From NCBI RefSeq assembly GCF_016698645.1, contig NZ_CP068047.1:1523001-1587000 (forward strand): a DNA stretch of 64,000 nucleotides. Reading direction: 5' to 3'. Under the pieces are notes generated by a model, which worked only from the letters and a program-made list of their open reading frames with translations, was not told where the DNA came from and did no database searches. The DNA is from Devosia oryziradicis. Lineage in GTDB: Bacteria; Pseudomonadota; Alphaproteobacteria; Rhizobiales; Devosiaceae. A program made the translations under genes and the position numbers. Positions 17,701-28,346 of this stretch are shown here, in pieces. Numbering within the stretch: the first letter of the stretch is position 1; the number at the start of each line of letters is the position of its first letter.

Positions 17701-18675
17701 TTGACCAAGGCGTTTCATTCCTCCGGCGACGTCATCCCCGACCGCCGTGCCGGCTACGCGAAGATGCTGGCCGAGAGCGGCGACCACGCCGCGGCTGCGG
17801 ACCTCATGACACAGGCGCTGGATATTGTCCCCGGCTGGGCTGCAGGCTGGGACATGCTGGGCAGCTACGCCGAAAAGGCGGGTGACCTGGCCGGCGCGAT
17901 TTCAGCCTGGCGGCATCTGGAGGCCCTCGACGATGCGGGCGTGTTCGGCGCCGGGCTCAAGCTTGCGGCACACGGGGCGGGCAGGGCCGCCGATGGCACG
18001 GCCGTCAGTTATGTCGAGGCGCTGTTCGACCAGTATGCGCCAAAGTTCGAGCAGTCCCTGGTTGAGCGGCTGGGCTACCGCGTACCGCAGATGCTCGATG
18101 CACTGGTCAACCAGGAGATGGCACGACTGGGCATTGGCGGCTTCGCCCGGGCGCTGGACCTTGGCTGCGGCACTGGCCTGATGGGCGAGCAGTTGCGCGA
18201 AAAGGTTGCCTTCCTCGAGGGCATCGACGTATCGGCCGCCATGATCGCCGAAACCGCCCGCAAGGGCATCTATGACAGCCTGCAGAAGGCTGAGCTGGTG
18301 GCCGCGTTGTCCGCGCGCCGTGCGGAGGCCGACCTGGTGACCGCCGCCGATGTCTTCATCTATTGCGGCGCATTGCCACCGGTGCTCGCGGCGCTGGTGC
18401 CGGCCTTGCAACCGGGCGGGCTGCTGGCGTTTTCGCTCGAAGCCCATGATGGTCCCGAGCCGCTGTTCCTTCGCCCATCGCTGCGCTACGCCCATGGCAT
18501 TGCGGCAACGCGCGATACCTTGGTGGTCGCGGGCCTTGAGATCCTGCGCTTCGAGACCGCAGTGCTGCGCCAGGACCGCGGGGCTCCCATAACCGGCATG
18601 CTCATCGTGGCGCGCCGCCCACCTGTCGAACTGACGGCCGCCAATGACGGTCAGGGCGGCAACGTGGCTGCCTGA
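17701..18675 (+). CDS. TPR-repeat methyltransferase
   Basis: About 324 residues. An N-terminal TPR-like part (YAKMLAESGDHAAAADLMTQALDIVPGWAAGWDMLGSYAEKAGD) is followed by a class I SAM-dependent methyltransferase: ALDLGCGTGLMGEQLREK is motif I, with DLVTAADVFIYCG as motif III-IV. It matches the predicted TPR-methyltransferases of alphaproteobacteria. The start is uncertain: TTG 17701 gives a sensible N terminus (MTKAFHSSGDV), but the frame is open far upstream. Substrate unknown. Confidence 0.82.
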   Translation: MTKAFHSSGDVIPDRRAGYAKMLAESGDHAAAADLMTQALDIVPGWAAGWDMLGSYAEKAGDLAGAISAWRHLEALDDAGVFGAGLKLAAHGAGRAADGTAVSYVEALFDQYAPKFEQSLVERLGYRVPQMLDALVNQEMARLGIGGFARALDLGCGTGLMGEQLREKVAFLEGIDVSAAMIAETARKGIYDSLQKAELVAALSARRAEADLVTAADVFIYCGALPPVLAALVPALQPGGLLAFSLEAHDGPEPLFLRPSLRYAHGIAATRDTLVVAGLEILRFETAVLRQDRGAPITGMLIVARRPPVELTAANDGQGGNVAA

Positions 18676-18735
18676 CAGCTAGGCAAACCGCCCGCAGCTT
18701 GGCACAAAGGCGTTCCTCCAGGTGCCGAGTTTGCC

Positions 18736-19773
18736 ATGAACACCATCCGCTACGATTTCCGCTCCGATACGGTGACCCGTCCCTCCGCCGGCATGCGTGC
18801 TGCCATGGCCGAGGCTGAGGTCGGCGATGACGTGTTCGGCGATGACCCGACGGTCAACCGGCTGGAGCAGCGCATGGCGGCGATGCTGGGCAAGGATGCA
18901 GCCATCTTCGTGCCATCGGGGACGCAGTCGAACCTGCTTGCCCTGATGAGCCATTGTGGCCGTGGCGACGAATACATCGCCGGCCAGGATGCCCATCTCT
19001 ACAGCCACGAGGCCGGCGGGGCGGCAGTGCTGGGCTCGATCCAGCCGCAGCCCATCGCGCACCAGGCCGACGGCACGATGGATCTTGGCGATATCGAAAA
19101 GGCCATCAAGCCCGACGATCATCACTATGCCCGCACCCGCGTGATCGCGCTCGAGAACACCTTTGGCGGCAGGATCCTGCCGATCGACTATATGGGGCAG
19201 GTGGCCGACATTGCCCGGCGCCATGGTCTGGGCCTCCATCTCGACGGGGCCCGCGCCTTCAACGCCTGCGTGGCGCTCGGCACCGACATCAAGACGTTCA
19301 CTGCGCCATTCGACAGCGTCTCGATCTGCCTTTCCAAGGGGCTCGGGGCGCCGGTTGGCTCGGTGCTCAGCGGGCGGCAGGACCTGATCGACAAGGCGCG
19401 CCGGCATCGCAAGATGCTGGGCGGCGGCATGCGGCAGGCCGGCATTCTCGCCGCGGCCGGGCTCTATGCGCTCGACAACAATATTGATCGGCTGGCCGAG
19501 GACCACCGTCGGGCGCGCCGGCTGGCCGAGGGGCTGGCGGCTTTCCCCTCACTCAAGGTGGTGATGCCCGACACCAACATTGTCTTCGTGGATGTCGAGG
19601 AGCGCCTGGGTAGCCGGCTCACCGATTTCCTCCAGAGCCGGGGCGTCGGCATGTTCGGCTATGCCCGCCAGCGCTGGGTGACCCATCTTGACGTCACCGA
19701 CGACGATGTCGACGGCGCCCTGGACCAAGTAGCAGCTTTCTTCCGGCAAGGCGCGGAAGCAGCTTTCCGGTAA
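18736..19773 (+). CDS. ltaE: Low-specificity L-threonine aldolase
   Basis: PLP enzyme that cleaves L-threonine and allo-threonine to glycine and acetaldehyde. 345 residues. Fold-type I features: RYDFRSDTVTRPSAGMRAAM at the N terminus, DDVFGDDPTVNRLE, LHLDGARAFNA (Asp of the cofactor site), and SICLSKGLGAPVGSVL with the Schiff-base Lys. Begins 60 bases after the methyltransferase gene on the same strand. A hairpin at 19791-19814 follows it. Confidence 0.95.
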   Translation: MNTIRYDFRSDTVTRPSAGMRAAMAEAEVGDDVFGDDPTVNRLEQRMAAMLGKDAAIFVPSGTQSNLLALMSHCGRGDEYIAGQDAHLYSHEAGGAAVLGSIQPQPIAHQADGTMDLGDIEKAIKPDDHHYARTRVIALENTFGGRILPIDYMGQVADIARRHGLGLHLDGARAFNACVALGTDIKTFTAPFDSVSICLSKGLGAPVGSVLSGRQDLIDKARRHRKMLGGGMRQAGILAAAGLYALDNNIDRLAEDHRRARRLAEGLAAFPSLKVVMPDTNIVFVDVEERLGSRLTDFLQSRGVGMFGYARQRWVTHLDVTDDDVDGALDQVAAFFRQGAEAAFR

Positions 19774-19790
19774 CTCAAGAGGACTGATGG

Positions 19791-19814
19791 GTGGGCGGGG
19801 CAGTACCCGCCCAC
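19791..19814. terminator. Bidirectional hairpin between convergent genes
   Basis: Stem GTGGGCGGG (19791-19799) pairs with CCCGCCCAC (19806-19814) across a six-base loop, between the ends of ltaE and the PhyH-like gene. There is no strong T-run on either side, so it is a likely but not classical terminator. Confidence 0.6.
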
Positions 19815-19821
19815 CATTCTG

Positions 19822-20628
19822 CTACTTGTCCAGGGCCACCCTGACCGCCAGTTCCACCGGCGAATACGTCCCATCGGCCCGCTCCAGCACCAGCTCACCC
19901 CGCGGCATCAGTGGCGGCTGGGCCATGAACTTGACCACCTTGCCCCGGTGCTTCTGCGCGGCATGCACAAGGAAGGGATGGCAGAGATAGACGGTCCCCG
20001 CGGGGCCCGTCGCCAATGCCTCCTTGCCGGTATCGAACCAGTCGGGCCGGTCGGCAATCATGTTCCGCAGGGATCGCCCGGCATCACCCGCCGGCGCGAG
20101 ATAGCGTGCGACCTCCAGATGCGAGCCGACGCGGATGCGGGTGGGCGCATCGTCCTCCCCCACATCTGAGAACAGGAACAGCATCAGCAGGGCGCGGCCG
20201 CGGGAAACCACGTTGGCGCGGACATCGAGGAAGTCCTGGAAGTCGTCGCCGGTGAAGCTGCCATCGATGTGCCAGCCGTCGTCGCCCGGCTCGTCCGGCG
20301 AGGGAAAGCGCACTGGAAAGGTGCCCAGCCCCTGTGGTGGCACCCAGTGATTTTCGCCGACAAGCTGGTCATAGGCCGAGACCAGGCGCGGCGTATTGGC
20401 GGCCTGCCTGAATGGCAGGTCGGAATAGCCACCCAGGCGGATGACCGGCCTGGTCCAGGTGGCGGGATTGTCGGGGTCGCAGCCGGTGGCTTTCCACAGG
20501 ATAGCGCGACCCTGGTCGGCCAGTTCGGCGGGAAAGGCATTGTCGATGCGGACGAAGCCGTCGGTGATGAATGCGTCGATTTGCGCTGTCGAAAGCGCGG
20601 GCAAAGTGCCAGGCATTGGAAAATCCAT
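19822..20628 (-). CDS. PhyH-like 2-oxoglutarate/Fe(II) dioxygenase
   Basis: 268 residues. ALSTAQIDAFITDGFVRIDNAFP at the N terminus is the usual PhyH opening. The iron ligands can be assigned to GWHIDGSF (HxD) and the later HPFLVHAAQKHRG (distal His), with the Lys or Arg after it for 2-oxoglutarate. It differs strongly from the PhyH protein at 2663, so the two are not recent duplicates. ATG 20628 has no strong Shine-Dalgarno; ATG 20616 is possible. Substrate unknown. Confidence 0.8.
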   Translation of the reverse strand: MDFPMPGTLPALSTAQIDAFITDGFVRIDNAFPAELADQGRAILWKATGCDPDNPATWTRPVIRLGGYSDLPFRQAANTPRLVSAYDQLVGENHWVPPQGLGTFPVRFPSPDEPGDDGWHIDGSFTGDDFQDFLDVRANVVSRGRALLMLFLFSDVGEDDAPTRIRVGSHLEVARYLAPAGDAGRSLRNMIADRPDWFDTGKEALATGPAGTVYLCHPFLVHAAQKHRGKVVKFMAQPPLMPRGELVLERADGTYSPVELAVRVALDK

Positions 20629-20828
20629 GAGTTCGCAGGGCCGCGATGCGGCCGGATCGAGCGGAAACCGCTCAACGAGTGCCCGGAAAGGGCGCCATCA
20701 GGCGCCAAGGAACACTGCGAACTTGTATGACTGGATCATCATCATGGTGCGTGAAAGCATAGCCAGGAAAGCCTGGGTGTCAACTTTTGCATGCCGAGCG
20801 AGCGCGAATGTCTCTTCGCGCGCCGAAC

Positions 20829-20912
20829 GTCACCCTCGGGCTTGACCCGAGGGCTCTATACTTGCCGACCGCTCCGCGAGTGCAGGGCCCTCGGGTCAAG
20901 CCCGAGGGTGAC
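20829..20912. repeat. Short (84 bp) palindromic element with the ends of the GIY-YIG element
   Basis: Perfect 26-bp terminal inverted repeats at 20829-20854 and 20887-20912, identical to those of the GIY-YIG element at 25481-25845. Each end is a hairpin: stem CCCTCGGG, loop CTTGA, stem CCCGAGGG. The inner 32 bases begin TCTATACTT, close to the TCTGTACTT of the long elements. It lies between the PhyH gene and the end of carB. Confidence 0.8.
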
Positions 20913-20964
20913 GATTGAGCTTTGGGGCTACGTCCTGGCCGTCACCGGCCGGGTCGCTAACGAA

Positions 20965-24276
<3,312 letters not shown>

Positions 24277-24540
24277 GGTGCTCGCTCGACTTTAGTGCGC
24301 GTCATTGACGCTGGGTCGGGCGAGAGAATCACCCGGCTCGTGACCACCCGCACCACATGCGCACGGCAACAGGGCGTTGCGGCGCTCGGGGAAGGCTTGG
24401 ACCGGGTGGTTAGGTGGGCGGTGTAACCGAAGTGAGGGGGGAAGGGAAGGGGGCCGTCGAAGGCGCCAGCTCGACGAGTTGCGTGGGCAAGGTCCTTGGT
24501 AGGGTGTAAGTCGCCAATTGGCGACTTACTAGGTTGGCGG
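24277..24540. other. carB upstream region with a 24-base perfect palindrome
   Basis: Holds the carB promoter, which I could not pinpoint. At 24506-24529 there is a perfect palindrome with no loop bases (arm GTAAGTCGCCAA), ending 11 bases before the stop of the SinR-like gene. It could be a bidirectional terminator or a binding site for a dimeric protein. No gene was seen. Confidence 0.6.
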
Positions 24541-24897
24541 TCAGGCCGCCGTCAGCGTCATGCCAGCCGCAATAGCGTGCCGCTGAATCCAAGCATGGAT
24601 ATCAGGCCGCATCTCATGGCCGGCGAACGAAGTCACCTTCATTACCATCAGGCTGTCGTTGTAGTCAGCGAACGGGAGCAACAACTGCCGGAATTGGAGC
24701 GGCTCCATTGTGACCGCCGTCCACCAGAGGGACTGCTGAATGCGTATGGCCCCGAGCGCCTCAAGTTTCTCGATGAGACCGCGGTAGTTCTGGCCTTCAC
24801 GGTACAAGTCGTAAGCAACCGCCAAGATGTGGGGATGCGCCGGCGGAGGAGGCTGGAAGTAGGTGGTCCAATCGACCACGGACGGTAGGGTAGTCAT
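24541..24897 (-). CDS. SinR/Cas2-fold-like small protein
   Basis: 118 residues. The core ILAVAYDLYREGQNYRGLIEKL (beta strand, then helix) followed by LGAIRIQQSLWWTAV and LLLPFADYNDSLMVMKVTS resembles the ferredoxin-like fold of Cas2-related SinR proteins, which typically read as a YDL strand, a GQDY-YxxL helix, and an LDxNDxLLVI strand. AAGGAG precedes ATG 24897. No cas1 or CRISPR array is near. It is alone beside a repeat-rich gap. The relation is from pattern recognition only; a toxin or nuclease role is possible but unsupported. Confidence 0.6.
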   Translation of the reverse strand: MTTLPSVVDWTTYFQPPPPAHPHILAVAYDLYREGQNYRGLIEKLEALGAIRIQQSLWWTAVTMEPLQFRQLLLPFADYNDSLMVMKVTSFAGHEMRPDIHAWIQRHAIAAGMTLTAA

Positions 24898-25298
24898 GAA
24901 GCGGGAACTCCTTGCTTCGTGGACCCCGCGGCGCTAAACCCTGCAGTGTTAGAACCTGGTCGCGTGCCGCCCTGCGTCGTGCAGCTTGGCACGAATCAGA
25001 AGAGGGGTTTGTCCGATATGGACATTCCCCTCTTATCCTGGCGCTTTTATCACCACAAGCTCAGAGCGTGTGGATATCACAGCCAGAAGTGTTTTGGTTC
25101 TGTTCGTGCCTGGTGTCAAGGCGAACAATGCGTGATTCATGCACTCGTGATGTTGTGTCGCAGGCTAATGGGCCCCCAAACGAGCTTTCTTCTGCTTCTG
25201 TACGGGCAAGCGTGTAGGATAAGGCCGAGCCTCTTCAAGAAGCTCGCGGACCGATGTCACACTTCTCTAGGAGTCGGGATCAGTCGCACTGCGTTGAT
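24898..25298. other. AT-richer gap without a convincing gene
   Basis: About 400 bases, clearly less GC-rich than neighbouring genes. Two overlapping open frames on the plus strand (starting 24912 and 24919) lack a Shine-Dalgarno and encode no recognisable motif, so I do not call them. The changed composition suggests acquired or decayed DNA next to the repeat cluster. Confidence 0.45.
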
Positions 25299-25413
25299 GT
25301 CATTCCGGTGAGGGCCGGAATCCATCCCGAGGTGCGACCTCAGCCGCCAGCAGCGCTGGCTATCCGCGGCTTGACTAGCCTGTTAGGACGGATCCCGGCT
25401 TCGCCGGGATGAC
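25299..25413. repeat. Paired-hairpin palindromic repeat, GTCATCCCGGC type (copy 2)
   Basis: Left arm GTC with stem ATTCCGG/CCGGAAT; right arm, read inverted, GTC with stem ATCCCGGC, loop GAA, stem GCCGGGAT (25391-25413). Arms enclose about 60 bases with no gene. Same class as 3504-3583. Confidence 0.65.
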
Positions 25414-25480
25414 ACGGTGGGTGGGGGTGGGCATCGTGCCCGCATTAGGGTCGATCCCCAATTCCACCCACTCACCGCGC

Positions 25481-25845
25481 GTCACCCTCGGGCTTGACCC
25501 GAGGGCTCTGTACTTCACGATGCCGGCAATGGGCGGCTTTGCATACATCCTGGCCAATATGTGACCCGGGCGCACCTATATCGGTGTGACCAACGATCTC
25601 GTTCGTCGGGTTTATGAGCACCGTGAAGGGCTGGTCGAAGGATATACGAAGTCCCGCGACATCAAGCGTCTCGTGTATTTCGAGCAGCATGACGACATCA
25701 CCACGGCCATTCAGCGCGAAACGTCGCTCAAGCGATGGTACGCCCGCTGGAAGCATGCGCTGATCGAGGAGAGCAACCCCGAATGGCGCGACCTTTGGGA
25801 CGACATCGTCAAGTGAAGAGCCCTCGGGTCAAGCCCGAGGGTGAC
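25481..25845. mobile_element. 365-bp element with GIY-YIG gene between hairpin inverted repeats (copy 1)
   Basis: The terminal inverted repeats are perfect over 26 bp: 25481-25506 on the left and 25820-25845 on the right. Each end is itself a hairpin (GTCA, stem CCCTCGGG, loop CTTGA, stem CCCGAGGG). Between them, TCTGTACTT leads into a GIY-YIG frame whose stop codon lies only three bases before the right end. A second unit of exactly the same length follows at 25932-26296, with similar flanks (CCGCGC before, GGC after). No target-site duplication is evident. Transposition is inferred, not shown. Confidence 0.7.
25520..25816 (+). pseudogene. GIY-YIG nuclease gene with premature stop (copy 1)
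   Basis: Same 297-base frame as the intact copy at 25971. The frame starts MPAMGGFAYILANM and then meets TGA at 25562-25564, where copy 2 has CGA (Arg). After it the sequence continues in frame as PGRTYIGVTNDLVRRVYEHREG to the normal end, DLWDDIVK. Only seven of the last 76 residues differ from copy 2 although many codons differ silently, so the gene was under selection until recently. Read-through or an internal start at ATG/GTG could still give a fragment lacking the GIY half. Confidence 0.8.
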
Positions 25846-25931
25846 GGCAGGTGGGGTGGCGGCCGGTGATGGGTACCGGAAGCGGCACGCGCCCACACCA
25901 GGTCGCCCCGATTTCCACCCCCCCACCGCGC

Positions 25932-26296
25932 GTCACTCTCGGGCTTGACCAGAGGGCTCTGTACTTCAAGATGTCGGCAATGGGCGGCTTTGTGTACATC
26001 CTTGCCAATATGCGACGCGGGCGCACCTATATCGGTGTGACCAACGACCTGGTTCGCCGGGTCTATGAGCATCGGGAGGGTATGGTCGAGGGATACACGA
26101 AGTCCCGCGACATCAAGCGCCTCGTGTATTTCGAGCAGCATGCGGACATCACCATGGCCATTCAGCGCGAAACGTCGCTGAAGCGATGGTACAGCCACTG
26201 GAAGCATGCGCTGATCGAAGAGCACAACCCGGAATGGCGTGATCTCTGGGATGACGTCGTCAAGTGAAGTGCCCTCGGGTCAAGCCCGAGGGTGAC
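25932..26296. mobile_element. 365-bp element with GIY-YIG gene between hairpin inverted repeats (copy 2)
   Basis: Same layout and length as 25481-25845. The right end (26271-26296) is perfect; the left end (25932-25957) has two changes (CTC for CCC, CAG for CCG) that weaken its hairpin. The inverted match extends outward with two mismatches to about 25923 and 26305 (CCACCG.../...CGGTGG). The 86 bases between the two elements resemble the bases left of copy 1, which suggests a tandem duplication of element plus flank. Confidence 0.7.
25971..26267 (+). CDS. GIY-YIG nuclease family protein (intact copy)
   Basis: 98 residues, a stand-alone GIY-YIG domain of the COG2827 type. Visible motifs: GFVYILANM (the GIY strand), RTYIGVTNDLVRRVYEHREG (the YIG strand and the helix with the conserved Arg), and QRETSLKRWY, where the Glu is the likely metal ligand. 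The C terminus is NPEWRDLWDDVVK. Start ATG 25971 has no good Shine-Dalgarno; the nearest GAGGG is inside the left hairpin, so translation might be limited by it. Its place between inverted repeats suggests a role in the movement or upkeep of those repeats. Confidence 0.88.
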   Translation: MSAMGGFVYILANMRRGRTYIGVTNDLVRRVYEHREGMVEGYTKSRDIKRLVYFEQHADITMAIQRETSLKRWYSHWKHALIEEHNPEWRDLWDDVVK

Positions 26297-26518
26297 GGCC
26301 GGTGGGTGGGGTAAACCTTTGTGCCCAACAAAAACTTATCCCCGCCCCCCAAAATCACGCGCCATACTCCGCCCATTCCCGCCGCTCACGCGGTGCCGAC
26401 GAAGCATCGGGCGGGGAGATGGGTGGATCGGGGTCGCCTGGTCCAGGCAGGGGAAACCCGGCAGCTGCGCTTGCGACACAGCGTACCTGGCCCGAACCTG
26501 CCCAAAACCCCAGTCGTG

Positions 26519-26585
26519 TGAAGCGGCTTTCGCCTCTTCAATAATCAATCAGGCGGCGCAAGCCGTCGGGGCGAAAGCCGCTTCA
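26519..26585. repeat. 16-bp perfect inverted repeat
   Basis: TGAAGCGGCTTTCGCC at 26519-26534 is repeated inverted at 26570-26585 with 35 bases between. A related CGAAAGCC string recurs at about 26627. It is part of the gene-free stretch 26297-26909, for which I see only repeats plus the HD-GYP gene promoter. It could be a long-loop terminator or another small element. Confidence 0.55.
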
Positions 26586-26700
26586 TGCCGTGATCTAGGG
26601 CGCTCTTGCGCTCCGTAACCGTAAGCGAAAGCCGGGCGGCATATCATGCTGGGCGGCGCAGCCCGCCTTTCAGGAGTTTATCTTGACGCCACTCGCAGCT

Positions 26701-26817
26701 TCACCCCCTCCCTACCTCCCCCATCAAGGGGGAGGTTTCCCTCCACTCTTTGGCGCCATCTCGCACCAGGCACGGAACGGCACCTCCCCCTTGATGGGGG
26801 AGGTTGGGAGGGGGTGA
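26701..26817. repeat. Paired-hairpin palindromic repeat, CCTCCCCC type
   Basis: Arms at 26701-26736 and 26782-26817 are inverted copies matching at 35 of 36 bases. Each arm has its own hairpin, ACCTCCCCC, loop ATCAA (TTGAT on the other strand), GGGGGAGGT. The 45 bases between hold no gene. Third palindrome family in this gap and laid out like the others. It lies 93 bases upstream of the HD-GYP start codon. Confidence 0.75.
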
Positions 26818-26909
26818 CCGGGACGTGGGCAACTCCCAGAATTGACCATGCGTCCACAACTCCCCTTAAGCATTGCGCGCTATCCTCCCCGCAGCATCGG
26901 GAGTGTCCC

Positions 26910-28259
26910 ATGACCACAGCCACCATCCACCTCTCCGAAGTCGTCGGCGCGCTCAGCTATGCGCTCGACATCACCGAGGGCCAGCCGGTCGGCCATAGCC
27001 TGCGCTGTTGCTGGATCGGCATGCATGTGGGCATGGAACTGGGCCTCGAACCCGCCCAGCTCTCGGAGCTCTATTATACGCTGCTGCTCAAGGATATCGG
27101 CTGCAGTTCCAATGCGGCGCGCATCTGCCAGCTCTACCTGGCCGACGATCTGAGCTTCAAGGCGGGTTACAAGACCGTCGACAGCAGCCTGCCTGATATC
27201 CTGCGCTTTCTCCTCGCCCATACCGGGCGCAATTCGGGTCTGGTCGAGCGGCTGCAGGCCATGGTCAACATTGCCCGCAATGGCGGCGAAATCTCGCGCG
27301 AGCTGATCGAAACCCGCTGCCAGCGCGGCGCCGATATCGCCCGCAGCATGCGGTTTTCCGAAGACGTGGCGCAGGGCATTCTCGATCTCGACGAGCACTG
27401 GGACGGCAGCGGCCAGCCGCTGGGACTGACGGGGACGCGGATTTCGCTGTTCGGGCGCATCGCGCTCATGGCGCAGGTGGCCGATGTGTTCTTCATGCGC
27501 GGGGGCCCCGAGGCGGCGATAGCCGAAGTCACGTCGCGCGCCGGCCGCTGGTTCGATCCCGATCTCGCCGCGATACTGGCCGCGATCGGCCGCGATCCCC
27601 AGTTCTGGGCGCCGCTCCTCGGCAATGACCTCGATGTCAGGGTCGTCGATCTCGAACCGCATGCGCTGATGCGCGCGGTCGACGAGGATTATCTCGATGA
27701 CATCGCCGCCGGCTTTGCCCGCGTGGTCGATGCCAAGAGCCCGTTCACGGCGGGCCATAGCGACCGCGTCGCCCTGTTCGCCGACCTCATCGCCGAGGAA
27801 CTCGGCTATGCGCCCGACCGCCGCCGCTGGATCCGTCGCGCCGCGCTGCTGCACGATATCGGCAAGCTGGGCGTGTCCAATGCGGTGCTCGACAAGCCGG
27901 GCAAGCCCGACGAGGCCGAATGGGCCGCCATCAAGCGGCACCCCGAACTGGGCCGCATCATCCTCTCCAAGATATCGGCCCTGCGCGACCTGGCGCGGGT
28001 CGCCGGCGACCATCATGAGCGCCTCGACGGCAAGGGCTATCCCAAAGGCATCAGGTCCGACGAGATCGATCGCGATACGCGCATCGTCACCACCGCCGAC
28101 ATTTTCGATGCCCTCACCGCCGACCGCCCCTATCGCAAGGCCATGCCCGTCAGCCAGGCCTTCGTCATCATGGAAGCCGACCTGGGAACGGCCATCGATC
28201 CGGATTGCCTTGCCGCCCTCCGGCGCGGCTTTGTCCGCATGGAGGGCGTCGCCGCCTGA
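26910..28259 (+). CDS. Tandem HD-GYP protein, probable cyclic-di-GMP phosphodiesterase
   Basis: 449 residues, two HD-GYP-like halves. The C-terminal half is canonical: SPFTAGHSDRVALFADLI, RRAALLHDIGKLGVSNAVLDKPGK (HD near residue 315), IKRHPELGRIIL, VAGDHHERLDGKGYPKG (GYP near 376). The N-terminal half keeps the pattern but has KD in place of HD (LLLKDIGCSSNAARI, near residue 61) and HWDGSGQPLGL for the GYP block, so it is likely a non-catalytic, perhaps dimerising, copy. GGGAG precedes ATG 26910. Expected to degrade cyclic-di-GMP; no sensor domain is seen. Confidence 0.88.
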   Translation: MTTATIHLSEVVGALSYALDITEGQPVGHSLRCCWIGMHVGMELGLEPAQLSELYYTLLLKDIGCSSNAARICQLYLADDLSFKAGYKTVDSSLPDILRFLLAHTGRNSGLVERLQAMVNIARNGGEISRELIETRCQRGADIARSMRFSEDVAQGILDLDEHWDGSGQPLGLTGTRISLFGRIALMAQVADVFFMRGGPEAAIAEVTSRAGRWFDPDLAAILAAIGRDPQFWAPLLGNDLDVRVVDLEPHALMRAVDEDYLDDIAAGFARVVDAKSPFTAGHSDRVALFADLIAEELGYAPDRRRWIRRAALLHDIGKLGVSNAVLDKPGKPDEAEWAAIKRHPELGRIILSKISALRDLARVAGDHHERLDGKGYPKGIRSDEIDRDTRIVTTADIFDALTADRPYRKAMPVSQAFVIMEADLGTAIDPDCLAALRRGFVRMEGVAA

Positions 28260-28346
28260 CCGGGTGCAAAGAAAACTTGGCTCGGCTGTCGAGGCGTGCT
28301 CGTCTCGTTCGTTGTCTGGATGAAGTCCACCCACCGGAGCCTCGTC

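Noticed and set aside
24912..25311. Two overlapping plus-strand frames in the AT-richer gap
   Set aside because: No Shine-Dalgarno, no family similarity, composition unlike coding sequence; may be remnants but cannot be supported.
24541..26296. CRISPR-Cas locus (Cas2-like protein plus repeats)
   Set aside because: The repeats are inverted hairpins that differ in spacing, not a direct-repeat array with spacers, and no cas1 is present.
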